Positions 24,701 through 36,700 of a DNA stretch of 64,000 bases are shown one piece after another. The notes beneath the pieces were generated by a model. The model made no database searches. It was not told where the DNA came from and worked only from the letters and a program-made list of their open reading frames with translations. Origin of the DNA: Caenorhabditis remanei (lineage: Eukaryota; Nematoda; Chromadorea; Rhabditida; Rhabditidae); the NCBI RefSeq assembly GCF_010183535.1, contig NC_071331.1, forward strand, positions 12,896,001 through 12,960,000, given 5' to 3'. The stretch's first letter is position 1; each line of letters starts with the position of its first letter. Made by a program: the position numbers and the translations under genes.

Positions 24701-27700
24701 TTCGAATAGTTCTTTCAATCCCTTCTTTTCATACTTTTGCACCATTCTCTTCATTTTCATTCACAAATTGCTCCACTATCATATTATTATCATCACAAAA
24801 ATTAGTTATCAGCGAACAAAATTAGCGCAAAATCGCATTAATTTGCCGGTGTCGCATTGCCTCTTTCGATTTTTCGATTTATTTTTCTTGTCTTTTCCGT
24901 TAAACTTTCTCAACGAGCCAAAACCAATTTGTTAGTTCTTATCACTGAGAAAAAAACTTGTGATTTTTCTATCGGGTTACGAAGTGAGAAATGATAGTAA
25001 ATGAATGAAGAAAACTACAGAGAACTTTGAGAACAAGGGTACAAGTACAAACTATGATATAATTCTCTCGATTTCCGGAAATTGTACAAAAATAGTCCGA
25101 GGGAATTCTTCTCCGATTAAAAGTGTATTTTAGAGGAAATGACGATTGTTTGTAGTCCGAAAATAGACATTTCGATAGAGAAAGTGTATGTTATTATCGA
25201 TAAAAATGTCGTATCACGGGAGAAACTATTCTGGGAAAACATTGCAAACTGACCAATGCTCAACTCTGTCAAAAAGACAAAAACCACAATGAAGAGAGTT
25301 ATGATCTGAATTCGGGCAAAACGAGTTATTGAAATTATCAAATTAGGATATTTAAAAAAGTCATTTTCTCAATAAAACCGTAGTGTTTCTACAAATCAAC
25401 TTATAGGTCGATTGAATTCTGCCATAGTCTTTTCCTTTTTTACCAATTGCGATAAATGTCTGGACACTCACAAATTCACAATCATAACCGGCTAGACAAA
25501 AGATCTGTCCCACCGTTTGCCAACCAGGGCTAATAATAGGTTAGGAAAAGTAATTTTCTCAATAAAACCTTACTGTTGCTGTAAATCAACTTATAGGCCG
25601 ATTGAACAGGGCTAATAATAGTATGGGAACCATCGTAGCCAACATTTCTAGCCGTATTCCATGATCAAAACTTTTGAAGTATCTGTTCCAAAACGGTATT
25701 TCGACTGCTTCTTGCAAATTTCTGAAAACTCAGCTCACTCTGTTCCGTCCTCCCACCTCCACCATCCCTGATTTTCTGGAAAACCTTTTCTACATTTCTT
25801 CTTCCAACCAAATCCAATTTATTTCCGTTTTCCTAACCTTCTTTTTCTACTTCCACTTCCCTCCCATTATCTCAAAAATTAGAGAGAATGATGAGGAGAG
25901 AAAAGAGCACGAGACAAGTCTCGAAGATACAGAAAAAACAAAAACATGGCAAAAGAGAGACCAATTGAAGGAATCGAAACGAACATTCCGAACTGGAAAA
26001 AGCAGTAAATGGTGGAAAGAAAAAAACAAGTGAAGGAGAAAGAATTGGAACTGAGATGACAGAAAATGTGTGCAATTGATCAAAACTTATTTTTGGTTTT
26101 CAGCATAATTCGAAACATCAAATTGATCAAATTGGCAGCAAACGCGCATTGCATCAAAGAAGATGTATTAGGTTCAGAGTTGAGCGGAATGCGTTTTTTG
26201 AAATGGCGGAAGGCGGAAGGCGGAAAGCGGAATGAACATTTTTTGGGCGGAAAGCGGAAGGCGGAAGGCGGAATTGAAAAAATATCGGCGGAAAGCGGAG
26301 AGCGGAAGGCGGAAGCGAGAAATTTTTGGCGGAAGGCGGAAGGCGGAAAGCGGAATGGAAAAAAATGCCAAAAGGCGGAAGGCGGATTACAATGTCGCTA
26401 TCAAAAATACGATTTTGGCCTTATTTTGTAGTAAAAAAACACTAAAATGGTTAAATTTGTGTGAAATTTTGTTTTTTTCGGTAAACTCTGATAGCTTTGC
26501 TGCAAAAAACCTCAAAAATATCAGTAAATTGGAATAGGTGATCAAATTTTTCAAGCTGAGGAAAAAATCTTTAAACAGCGGAAGGCGGAAGGCGGAAAGC
26601 GGAAATAGGAAAAATTTTGGCGGAAAGCGGAAGGCGGAAGGCGGAATAAAAAATTTTTCGGCGGAGAGCGGAACGCGGAAGGCGGAAAGAAAAAAGTGGC
26701 GGAAAGCGGAAGGCGGAAGGCGGAAGGCGGAATTCCGCTCAACTCTGATTAGGTTCAAAAAATTAATCGTTTCCTGAAACAGTGAGATTAGGGAACACAA
26801 ACAATTATGTGTCGTGAGTTGAATCAGTGATGAATACGCTGACTGACGGAATAATTATCGAATTCAGACTTGAAACATTTTACTACATCGGTAAAACAGA
26901 AATTTTTACGAAATCAGTAAAGTAAGTCGGGAGCTCTGATTTTGAAGTGACTGTTTTATGAATGTCTGAAACATTTTGGCAATACAGCAGTAATCCCTTC
27001 TTGAATAGTAGCTTGTCCACAAGATATTCAGAATTCTCCCTCCTCGCCTTTTTGAAATTTCCGAAACCTTCCACTTTCTCCCCGAACCAAAACTTTAAAA
27101 ACTTCCGCATTTCCATTTCCTTTTCGATCCTTTTTCGTCTGCAAAAAACCTTCAAAAAAGTTGATGAATTTCAATCCGTGCATCACCTTTTTTCTCCGAC
27201 TCGTTCACACTTTTCTTCTCTTTCATTTTTTGCAAAAGGGACGAGTCACCGCCCGTTTGGCTCATGGCGCCTCATCAATTCTCTCTCAATTTCTCTCATG
27301 GGGCTCATGGAGCACACTGAAGAGAAAAAAGACTGAACGAAGGGATCCATCGTAAAGTGCGAAAAATCTTTTTTCTTCGACTATTTCGGCCACGAAAAAA
27401 AAGCAAAAAGATGAAAAAACGACGGAAAGAAAGTTCGACATTCAGATGACCAATGATGAACGTTTTTAAAATTCTGAAGAGACTGAGAAGTTGAAAAAAA
27501 GATATGAAAAGAACGAAGAGAATCATGAGATTGGAGATGACTTCTAACGATAAAAAGTGTCGGCTGAAAGAGAAAAGAGTGACTTTCACTCCTATTTTTC
27601 ATTCTGAATTTCTCAAAAATTTGAATTTTTCATTGCTTCATCGTTGGTTTCTCTTGAATATTTCTGTGATTTCTTGAATTCATTAACTTTGTCTTGTAGT

Positions 27701-30700
27701 TTTGAAGAAATTGTGATAACTCAAAATCATTTGAGTAATGATGTGATGGTTTTGAATGGTGGATTCTAGGAGCAATAGAATTATCAAACCACGAGTGGAA
27801 CTCCATTTCTGAAAAGTATGAAATAGTTGTAATTTTTCTGTTCTGAAATTTAACATTATGAATGGGAAATGAAACTTGGAATGGTCCGAAATGTTCTTGT
27901 CCAACTGGAGACGGATTCCCGACACCGAAACTCTTAAAAGTGGTGATAGAAATAACACGAAACAGATATATTTTTTTGTTTCAATGTTCATTCATTCCCG
28001 TTTCAGTAACTTTGGAAGCAAACGATAAAACTTTCAATATTTTTTCATCCGTTTTTCCAGTTGATCATCTAATTGTTTATATAAATTAGCCACAATCCAC
28101 ATCTCCTCCAATCCTCTCCATTTTAAACAGAACTCCTTCCCACTAAAATCAGATGACATTTTCTTCATTGGAGTTCCTTAAAGTCTGCTCATTTGCCCGT
28201 GGGGAACACTTTCGAACCAGAAAAAAACTAGATAAAACCGAAAAAGAAAGGGAGTGGTAAAAAGTAAACAAAGATAATATTCTGTCACTCTCTTTCTTTC
28301 TTCTTTTGGAGTTGTTTCGTGTTATCTGAAATGCATGTGGACATGTGACTTCAAAGAAATGTGTTCCGCTTATAGGCCATTTTTGGAGCAAGAAAATAGG
28401 AGAATCCAGCAAGAAACCCCTTTTCGGTCGCCTGATTTGATTGAGCAAACTGTCAAATTTTATTGTTAGGCAACTCTAACCTCGATTATAATCAGTTTGA
28501 ACTTCGTGAATAATGAGAGCGATAACATTTATTGTAGCACTGGAAAGATAGCCAGTTACTACAAATATTGGATCCTACATACAAAGAAAGTCTGTCTGAA
28601 TTCGTAGACAAGTCTCAATCTGAATCTTCCTCGTTAAACTGTAGCATCTGAAGTCACTCCAGACCACATCGAATCCCAGCAATCTCCAAGATCACGTGAA
28701 GGTGCACTGTACTTTCCATGAATTCCAGATTGATTCCAAGATTCTTTCCCCAAAAAACAACGAATTTTTTATTCGAATTCCGGACGAAAACAATTCCAAG
28801 AACCTCTTCTCTTTCTCATTGTGCTCCCATTCAATTAGAGAGTCATCGGATTTGTTTCGGCAACTGATGGAACGAAAAGAAGGCAAAAAAGGAAGAAGAA
28901 GTCGTAAACAAAAGAAGAATCCCGACGATTCGTCTCAATTTTGGCTCAATTTTCACTCGAAAATCAGTCATTTGAAAAGAAAAGACATGGGTGGAAAGTA
29001 ATGAGTAATTAGGCGGAGAAAGCGAAAAGAGGAGATTTTCAAAAGGAAACGATCTAATAAGTGTCCCAATTTCTCTATTTCGGAGAGACAATTACGAGAG
29101 GGTTATGAGAGAAGAAGAGTGTAACCATCTGCCTTTTCTCGGTACATTTCCTTTAACAATTCTCAATTCTCCCGTCTTCATTCTTATTCTTCATTGAGAA
29201 TTTGTGGGCGGTCCCTTCATCTTCTCCCTCCATTTCTCCCATAGAGCAATCTGTCTCTCCTCCTGCGTCTCTTCAATTCATAACATAGCACACTGGTGTC
29301 CCTCTCTAAACTCTCTCGTGCTCTGCCCGCCCTCTGCTTCTTCGAGGCCGAAACGACCGCCGTCATCTCCATTTCACCGCCCCAACCCCTCCCTCCCACT
29401 GTGTTTCCTCTTCCTTCCGCTACTTTCCTGCTGCTTTTGGAGCTGGAATTGAGGGGAACACACATTCATCTGAAAATCTGGAAACAATGTCTGGCGGACG
29501 GTTTCGCGTCCAATCGGTAGCTGATGGCGGCGGCGGAGGCAGCGTCGGAGCGGCGGGAAGCGTCGGAACACTGAATGCGGCGTCCGAGTCGAATCTGGCA
29601 GTCAATAAGAAAGAGAGTGAGTATTTGACATTTTTAGAAACTCTGAAACATCACGGTTTTATGAAAAATGTATACAAACTATTGGGAAGGGGGAGAACTG
29701 TAGGTTTTTGGTTACTGGTCAAGCAATATTTACAGTTTCCCATATGTTTTATTCATGTGAGAACCATGCCCTAGATCAGTCCATCACATTCGAACTTGTT
29801 GTTTGCTTGTCGTTTGCTTGTCATGCATAAACTCAAAATTGGCAATTCTTTTTCTTCAAAAGAGTCAAGTGACAAGTAATCAGTTCTCCAAGAAGGAACT
29901 TTGTGATTAGTATAATGCGAAACGGGTTTCCATTTTCTCAGAATTCCATTTCCATCTGCTGAGTGAATTCCTGATTGAGCAATGACCAAAAACGCTGTCC
30001 TTTTTCTTACCTACATATAAACATACATATCAGTTGAGTGCTCTTTTCTACACTCTTCTCACCTTTTTTCCCTCTCATAGTTATTCTGCGTCTCTCTCAA
30101 TCACATGATATCTCTCCATCAATCACTGGTTTTCTCTTCATTCTTTACTGCTACGTTTTGCTCGGTTGACCCGACAGGAGAGGCAGAAAGAGAGGGCTTC
30201 GAAATGCCGAGGGCATGGATCCCCTTTTTTGTATAACAGTCTGCGTCTGGCTGGTTTCGAAATCTCTCTAGATGGAAACCACACCAATAAGACACAAATC
30301 TGTTTGAATTGAGGTGATATGGAAGAAAAGTAAACTCTTTTTTGCTCAGTTTCCGTCATTTTTCATAACCAATTCAAGAAGAAATGACGTGTTTTAATGG
30401 GACTGTATGCATAGTGATTGGAAATGGAAAGAACCAATAACGACGGAACTTTTGTAAATGGACGCTTGCATCATTGGAACCGGAAACGCAGTTTTTGAAA
30501 AAAATAACTATATTAGAATCAACATCATAGATAAAACTCGAAGTATATCACCTCATCGATTGTAGACATTCAGAAACTGTAATTAACTCTTGCAAGATCA
30601 GTTTTCTACTTTCAAATTTCCTGTATTCCTTTTTCTTTTTTTGCACAAAAAAGGAAATTCCGTAGGCTAAAATCTTTTCTCTTTCGGATAGAAAAGCACA

Positions 30701-33700
30701 ATTGAATTTGTGTACCCATCTCATCATTCCCACTTCTCACTTTCCCTTTTTCGGGTACACTTTTACTCAAAAAACCTTCCAGAAATTTCCATTCTCATTT
30801 CCTTATTCTCGAGATGTGCAAAAGTTGAAGAAACAGAAAAAAGAAGGGAACACTATGCACATCAAATGAGGCGTAAAAGGAAAAAAGAAGAAGAAAATGG
30901 ACAAAAACTGGAAAAAAAGAGCAAAAATTGGGAAAAGGGGATTAGAAGAGGACAAAAGCATAAACACAAAGTGGAGAAATTGAAGAGTTTTGAATAAAAA
31001 TGATATGGGGATTAGGATTAGATTGAACGGAGCGATCAATTTAGATTTGGAAAGATTCAAGGTGATCAGGACTTTTCAAAGTACATCGACATGTATCTAT
31101 GTACTGTTTCATTATTCGGACAAAAATTTGATTCTACTCCACAAACTCCAGTTTTTCCCCTAGTAGTGTCAATGAAAATCCAGCCAATAAATTCGCTATA
31201 ATCCAACTGATCTCTAAAGTTTAGCTTACCAAAAACCAGAAAGTCTCTTTCATTTTGTAACTTGATCTCAAACTTCAGGTCTCAAAATTTAGGAAGATTT
31301 CCTCGTACTTTTCCTCCCTCTCTTTCATTTTTTCTCCTCCTCCTTCAGTCAAAATGCTCTTTTGTTCCGTCTGTGTTGCTCACAAGTATTCATCAAGGTA
31401 GTTGACACAACAAAACACACAAATACCCCCCATTGAGCAGTAGATTTCTGTTATCTTTTCATCTTCAATCAGTATTTGCAACAAGGAGGTAGTTGATCAG
31501 ACAACAAATCGGAACAGAAAAAAGAATATGCGAAATAGGAAAAAGGAATGAAAAGGACTCTAGAAAGGGACCGGGGGGAACGATAGGCATAACAATTGCC
31601 TCTATTTTGCTTCCTCGTTTTCTTTTTTCATTTCATTTTTTTCCTATGAAAACGATTATGTTGTACCCAAAAGAAAAGAAGAAAAGGGAAATGATTTAGA
31701 AGAAAAAGGTGAAATGGGGAGGGAAATTGGTTTGTGGAAAGGGGTAGCAAAATGACTTTTTCGAAGACGGGGGAATGTTGCTCGAGGATTTTTTTCCGGT
31801 TTCGATAGGTTATTTTCAAGAAAATGTGTCTAATACGTGCATTATGTTTCGGTTTTGATTTGATGTCTGTAGTTTGTAATCCAAATATTCTGGTTGGTTT
31901 AGTTCCGCTGTTTTACTCCGTTTCTAGTTGTTTCACTCACATTGGTTCCAGATGTTTCAACAAATTTTTATAAAACTTCCAACGTATTCTTTCGAGTTTC
32001 AGTAGCTTTGAATGATCCGAATCTTCCGATTACCATAACCCTCCAAAACCTTATCTCCATCTATCTTTCCCATTTACTCATTTAAAATATGTTTCTGCTT
32101 TCTGATTGCTAATCCAATTTTTCCACCTTGTCAAGCGGCTGCAAAATCACGTGTTTTTGTGTTTCTCTTGTTGGCATCTGAAAAAAAACACCGAAAATGG
32201 CTTGGGCAGCAGGTAAACAGCAAAATGTCTTGGCTCGCTGGCTAACTACTACCTCCGTCCGTATTTGGGCAGAGAATTTTTAGTCGAGAAGGGAATGAGA
32301 AAACGATGAAGAATTTCTGGGTTTGGCAGGCAGTTTGAAATTGGAAGTAAACAGATTTGGATGAGAGAGGATGAAATTGGGATAGGGAGGGAATGATTGA
32401 GGAAGGGGGTTTGTAATTCACGAAGGTTGGGAGGTGGACTTGATGATGGTCGAGCAGTATTGGTTACAGTTTCATCGAGGACTTATTCTCATGAGAGCAT
32501 AGGCAGCGATATACCATATTATGAGCTCCACATTATACCTTACACCCCTTGTAATTACAAGTAAATGTCATCTCTTCCCTTCAGTTCTTCTCAATTTCTT
32601 CAACCAACACCCATCTTTCCTCTAATTCATTCTTTATCTATCCCTCAAATCATTATTTTCTCTTCTTCTCATTTTCTAGATCTGAAAACAAGAAAAGCTA
32701 TAACAAAAGTTGTTACATACAACGTATTCAATTAACCAACATGTAAGAATTGGAGCCAAGTAGCCTCACTTTCAGCGTTTTCTGATTAGCTTGTTGTCTC
32801 CCAGTTTCTTCTGACTATATAGTGAGATGTTCTATTCATTTGTCTAGGATAGTTATTCGAGGAATTTGTACAGTGACAGGGGAATTCGAAGTGAGGAGTA
32901 GTGGGGTGGGTATCGGCGAAAATTATTTTACGGGTCTAGAGCACATTTTCAGAAAAGTATTTTGTCTCTCTAATTGAATATAAGTCTGAACTATATTTGG
33001 ATAATTGGTATCACTTTGTAATCTAGGATGCTCATGATCAGGAAAAAAGAAAAAAATGCTTAGATTCTGGGCACCGGATGAAATCAGAACCCTGATAAAA
33101 TTTGCTGAATTGTTACTATTCCTTCATTCTCATGATTTTGAATCTAGAATTAGATTGTTAGCCGTCGGAGTTCGTGATCACCATTCCGATCTACAGATCC
33201 CCACCCAAACCTAGGCAATGTTCATCTGGAGATTCTTGACCAGATGTTTAAAATATTTGCTCCCTGAACTCTTTCAACTTCTGTCCCCATTTGTCCCACC
33301 TAATTACTCTTTTAGTCTATTGAATTGCAGCGATTTTTCTCCTTCCCCTTGCTTTTTTCTGTTATTTCAGTCCTTTCGTGTGTCTGTTTTAACTGAAAAG
33401 AAATGAGAAAAAGAGCAGATGTCTGTTGAATAATTGATTATCGTTTCCTCTTCTTTCCCCTCCTTCATTTGACTTATTCTTGTTCCCTTATCCAAGATAT
33501 TCTCCCTTTTTCTTTCTGTTTCTCTGTTTTTATCTTCCTCTTGAACCCTATTCCAACTTTTAGGACACCCTGTCTTATTTCTTCCCCTAGTCGTCCCTCC
33601 TGATGGCAGAACAATGAGAAAATGATTCCGTAGGAAATGTAGACTACTAATCGTTCCGAACATTCCATTCACATTTCCTCCGTTCTCTCTTTTCTCTTCT

Positions 33701-36700
33701 TTTTTCCGTCAATTGGAGCTACTTCATGAGCCATCCGATGGCCAATTACCGAACCAATCTGCTTTTCGGAGTACTCATTCCAGAACGTCATGCCTTTTTA
33801 TGACATGTTGAATGGGAAAAGAAGCCCCGAAACTGGCATGTCAAAATACTCGGAGATGACGTTGAATTGAGGAATTCGAAATTTGGAAATTTGAAATTCA
33901 TCGAGATTGGGGATTAGAACTTTGGTTAAATGATTTGGTTGGAAGTTTGGATTTTGATTCATTGGATGAGCATTTCAAAAGATTTCTGTCATAAATATAC
34001 TGCAGTTTCAGTGTCCATTCAAAAGAACCTCACAATTTTTTCTTTTAATGATGAAGACTTATTTTAAAAATTGCTTTAGTTCCAAAGCACGAATTTTTAG
34101 TTTCAATGAACTCGCACTTTGGAATTTCTAGACGAGTCTCAATTAATTATGTATCAAGTGAATTTTAATTGAAGTTCCGTATATTGAATGTGGAAAGTTT
34201 CTTGTAATATTTCAAGTGATTATTGTTTCGAATTCATAATATGAACACAACAACGATTTTTTCTTGTTAGGTATTTCAATTTCTGATAAATTAAGCACAA
34301 AAAGTAGAAATCATAATATTACAGTACCATCCATTTCTTTTTGAGTCGTCTTCCCTCTCCAGACCCCTAAGCTCACATTCTCTTGTTGCTTATTTAGGTT
34401 CTAGATCCTCGTTACTTATTCTCTTTTTTTCTGAAAAGATCCAAGACGTCTTCTTCAGAATCCTCCCATTGTTGCCACCTTTTATGTGTTCTTTTCTTCT
34501 TCTTTTTTCTATTTCGAACACCCTCAGAGCTCTCGTGCCACAGGCAACATCCTCCTCCTTCTTCTACTCCTTCTTCTTCTTATTTTCTCACTTTTTCTCC
34601 TAAGATTCTGGATTTTCTTCTCCATTTTTCTGTTGCTTCTTCTCCTTCTTATCTCGCCAAAAAAACCCAATTGTGGCGCGGCCACCGTAATTCAATTGTC
34701 AAAAGCATGTGTACACGAAAAAATATTCCGTCTTCTTCTTTTTTTCCATGGTGTCCTCTTTTTCTTCATTGAACAAGAACTTCGGATAGAGAAAAAAGAG
34801 AAAAAAAGAAGATCCCGGGGACAAATCTCTGACCTTCTTCACTCCTTTTCTTCGTCTTTTTACTCTTTTTTGAAGAGAGATAGAAAGAAAAAGAAGGAGA
34901 TGATTACCTCAGAGTGAAGAAAAGAAGACACTGAAAGGATGGATACTAGTAAAAGATAGAAAAAAGAAGAGAAAAAAGCATAGGGGGACAGAGCTTCTTC
35001 TCCTTAGGCTCCACCCTTTTCCATGTGCTCCATGTGCTCCAGCACTGCACAAATTCTCCAAAGAAGAGGTGCTCCAAGAGCAGAGCCTTCTTCTTTCTCT
35101 TCAGCTTCTCACCTCTTCAAACAAACTTTTTCGCTCCTTCAACGTCTTCAAAAGAAGGCGTGGCTCTCTTCCAACAAACTCTTTTTTTCCCTCCTTTCGC
35201 CCCATCTATTCTTTGTCATCGTCGTCATTTCCTTCTTCATATTCGGAATCCTTGAAATCGCCTGTTGGTATTCAAAAATGACGTTGACATCCACTTCGAT
35301 GCTCAGGTCAACTAGTATTCCAGTCAAACCACAAGAATTCGAGCCCGAGCCCACTTCATCCACTTCTACAAATACAGTGACGTCACGAAGATCGTCGGGT
35401 GGAGGTGTCGGCCAAGGGCTGGCCAGTAAAAAACCGCCCAACATGCACATTAATATACCTGCAGGTACTGTAGAATGGCTACAGGAAAATTAAGAGCTTT
35501 TAGAAAATTTAAACATAAAGTGAAATTGTATATCTAGGCGCTTCAATTAAGAAGTTGGCAAAACAGTTTTAATATTTTAAAATTTTGTGGTTTTAGAAAC
35601 TATGATTAGTTCATTTGTAGAAATTAAAACTGAGGAATCATTCAGAAACTAAAAAAGAAATCCACATAAAAATATCTCTTCCCACTTCCCTAAAATGTTC
35701 GAATTTTCAGATGAAGGAGCCGAGCGGATACCCTTATGTGAGCAGCATTCGCCTCTGGCACTTTATGAGGTAACTTTCTTTTTTCTTCTTCTTTTTTCAC
35801 TTCCTATATATCCAAAACACTTGTTGCTCTCCGTTTCCATTCGAAAAGAGCCACCCGAGGATAAAGAACTTGTGTAATACAACGGGGGGCACCGACGGGG
35901 CTTTTCAAGTGTTGTTATGTGTCTATTTTGTCACATTTCTGTCGTTTTGACGACTTGGAAAAAAACGAATTGGAAAAAATACAAGTGTAGATATAGGTCA
36001 AGAGTCACGCTGAAAAAAGTTGGGGGAACCGAATAGAATCTTCTTGATGAGCATTCCCCGAGGGATCTTAATTTTCCTAAAAGACGAAATAATTGTAGAA
36101 TTAGAAATACTCGTCAAATCAGGTACATCGTACGGAGAAATTCACGTCACCTTCGTCTCCTCGATTTCTTCTGAAACACGATCCCCCTTCATCCACTCTA
36201 TTCCAGCAAACACCTATTTCCTATTTGTTTTTGTTTTTAGTGAGAGTAAACCTATCTCTGCCTCTATTTCTCATTTGAGAGCAGCCCCGTTTCCATCATC
36301 AAATGATCTTCAGACGTGTTGGCGGGGGGACCCAGAAGTTTTTTCTTGTTTGCCAACACACAGTAGTAGTAGGGTTGATATGCGTCAGAATTCCTAGGGA
36401 AAGGTATATGGAGGAACAAAAATTGTTGGTGGTAAAGATTCGATCTGAATAGGGATTGATGGAACAGGAACATTTTTCTCAATCTTCAAAAATTGATTGA
36501 AACATAAGATAAGAGCAAGATATAAAAGATCCCGATTGTTTTTGAGCAATATTTTATTTTTCAAGATCTTATCCAATAGATAAACGTTACCAGGAAGCTT
36601 CGCAGCTTCCCGAGTCGTTGCAACATTAGTTACCGTTTCCCGATTTTTTGATCTATGATTTTGGAAAAAGTTATGATTTGGGACTGTATTATGTAGTCGT

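Larger units (their letters stand above)
18708..29486 (+). other. first-intron / alternative promoter region of kcc, distal half
   Basis: About 10.8 kb holding alternative first exons at 19814 and 21212, a hairpin repeat at 19148-19309, a duplicated segment at 25361-25606 and the hAT-like element at 26175-26747. The rest is AT- and pyrimidine-rich with no other gene supported. Open frames here are low-complexity Phe/Ser or Lys/Glu translations of polypyrimidine tracts. Confidence 0.6.

Noticed and set aside
26066..26800. Arg/Lys/Gly-rich or Pro/Ser/Phe-rich frames across the heptamer array
   Set aside because: They are translations of GGCGGAA repeats within the hAT-like element, not proteins.
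34486..34917. 143-residue hydrophobic frame in the kcc intron
   Set aside because: Translation of CTT/TTC-rich sequence; low complexity, with no splice phase fitting kcc.
35023..35277. In-frame upstream extension of kcc first exon 5 with a hydrophobic segment
   Set aside because: It is open by chance through a pyrimidine-rich 5' region. KCC N termini are cytoplasmic, so a membrane helix there is implausible. The ATG at 35278 was kept.
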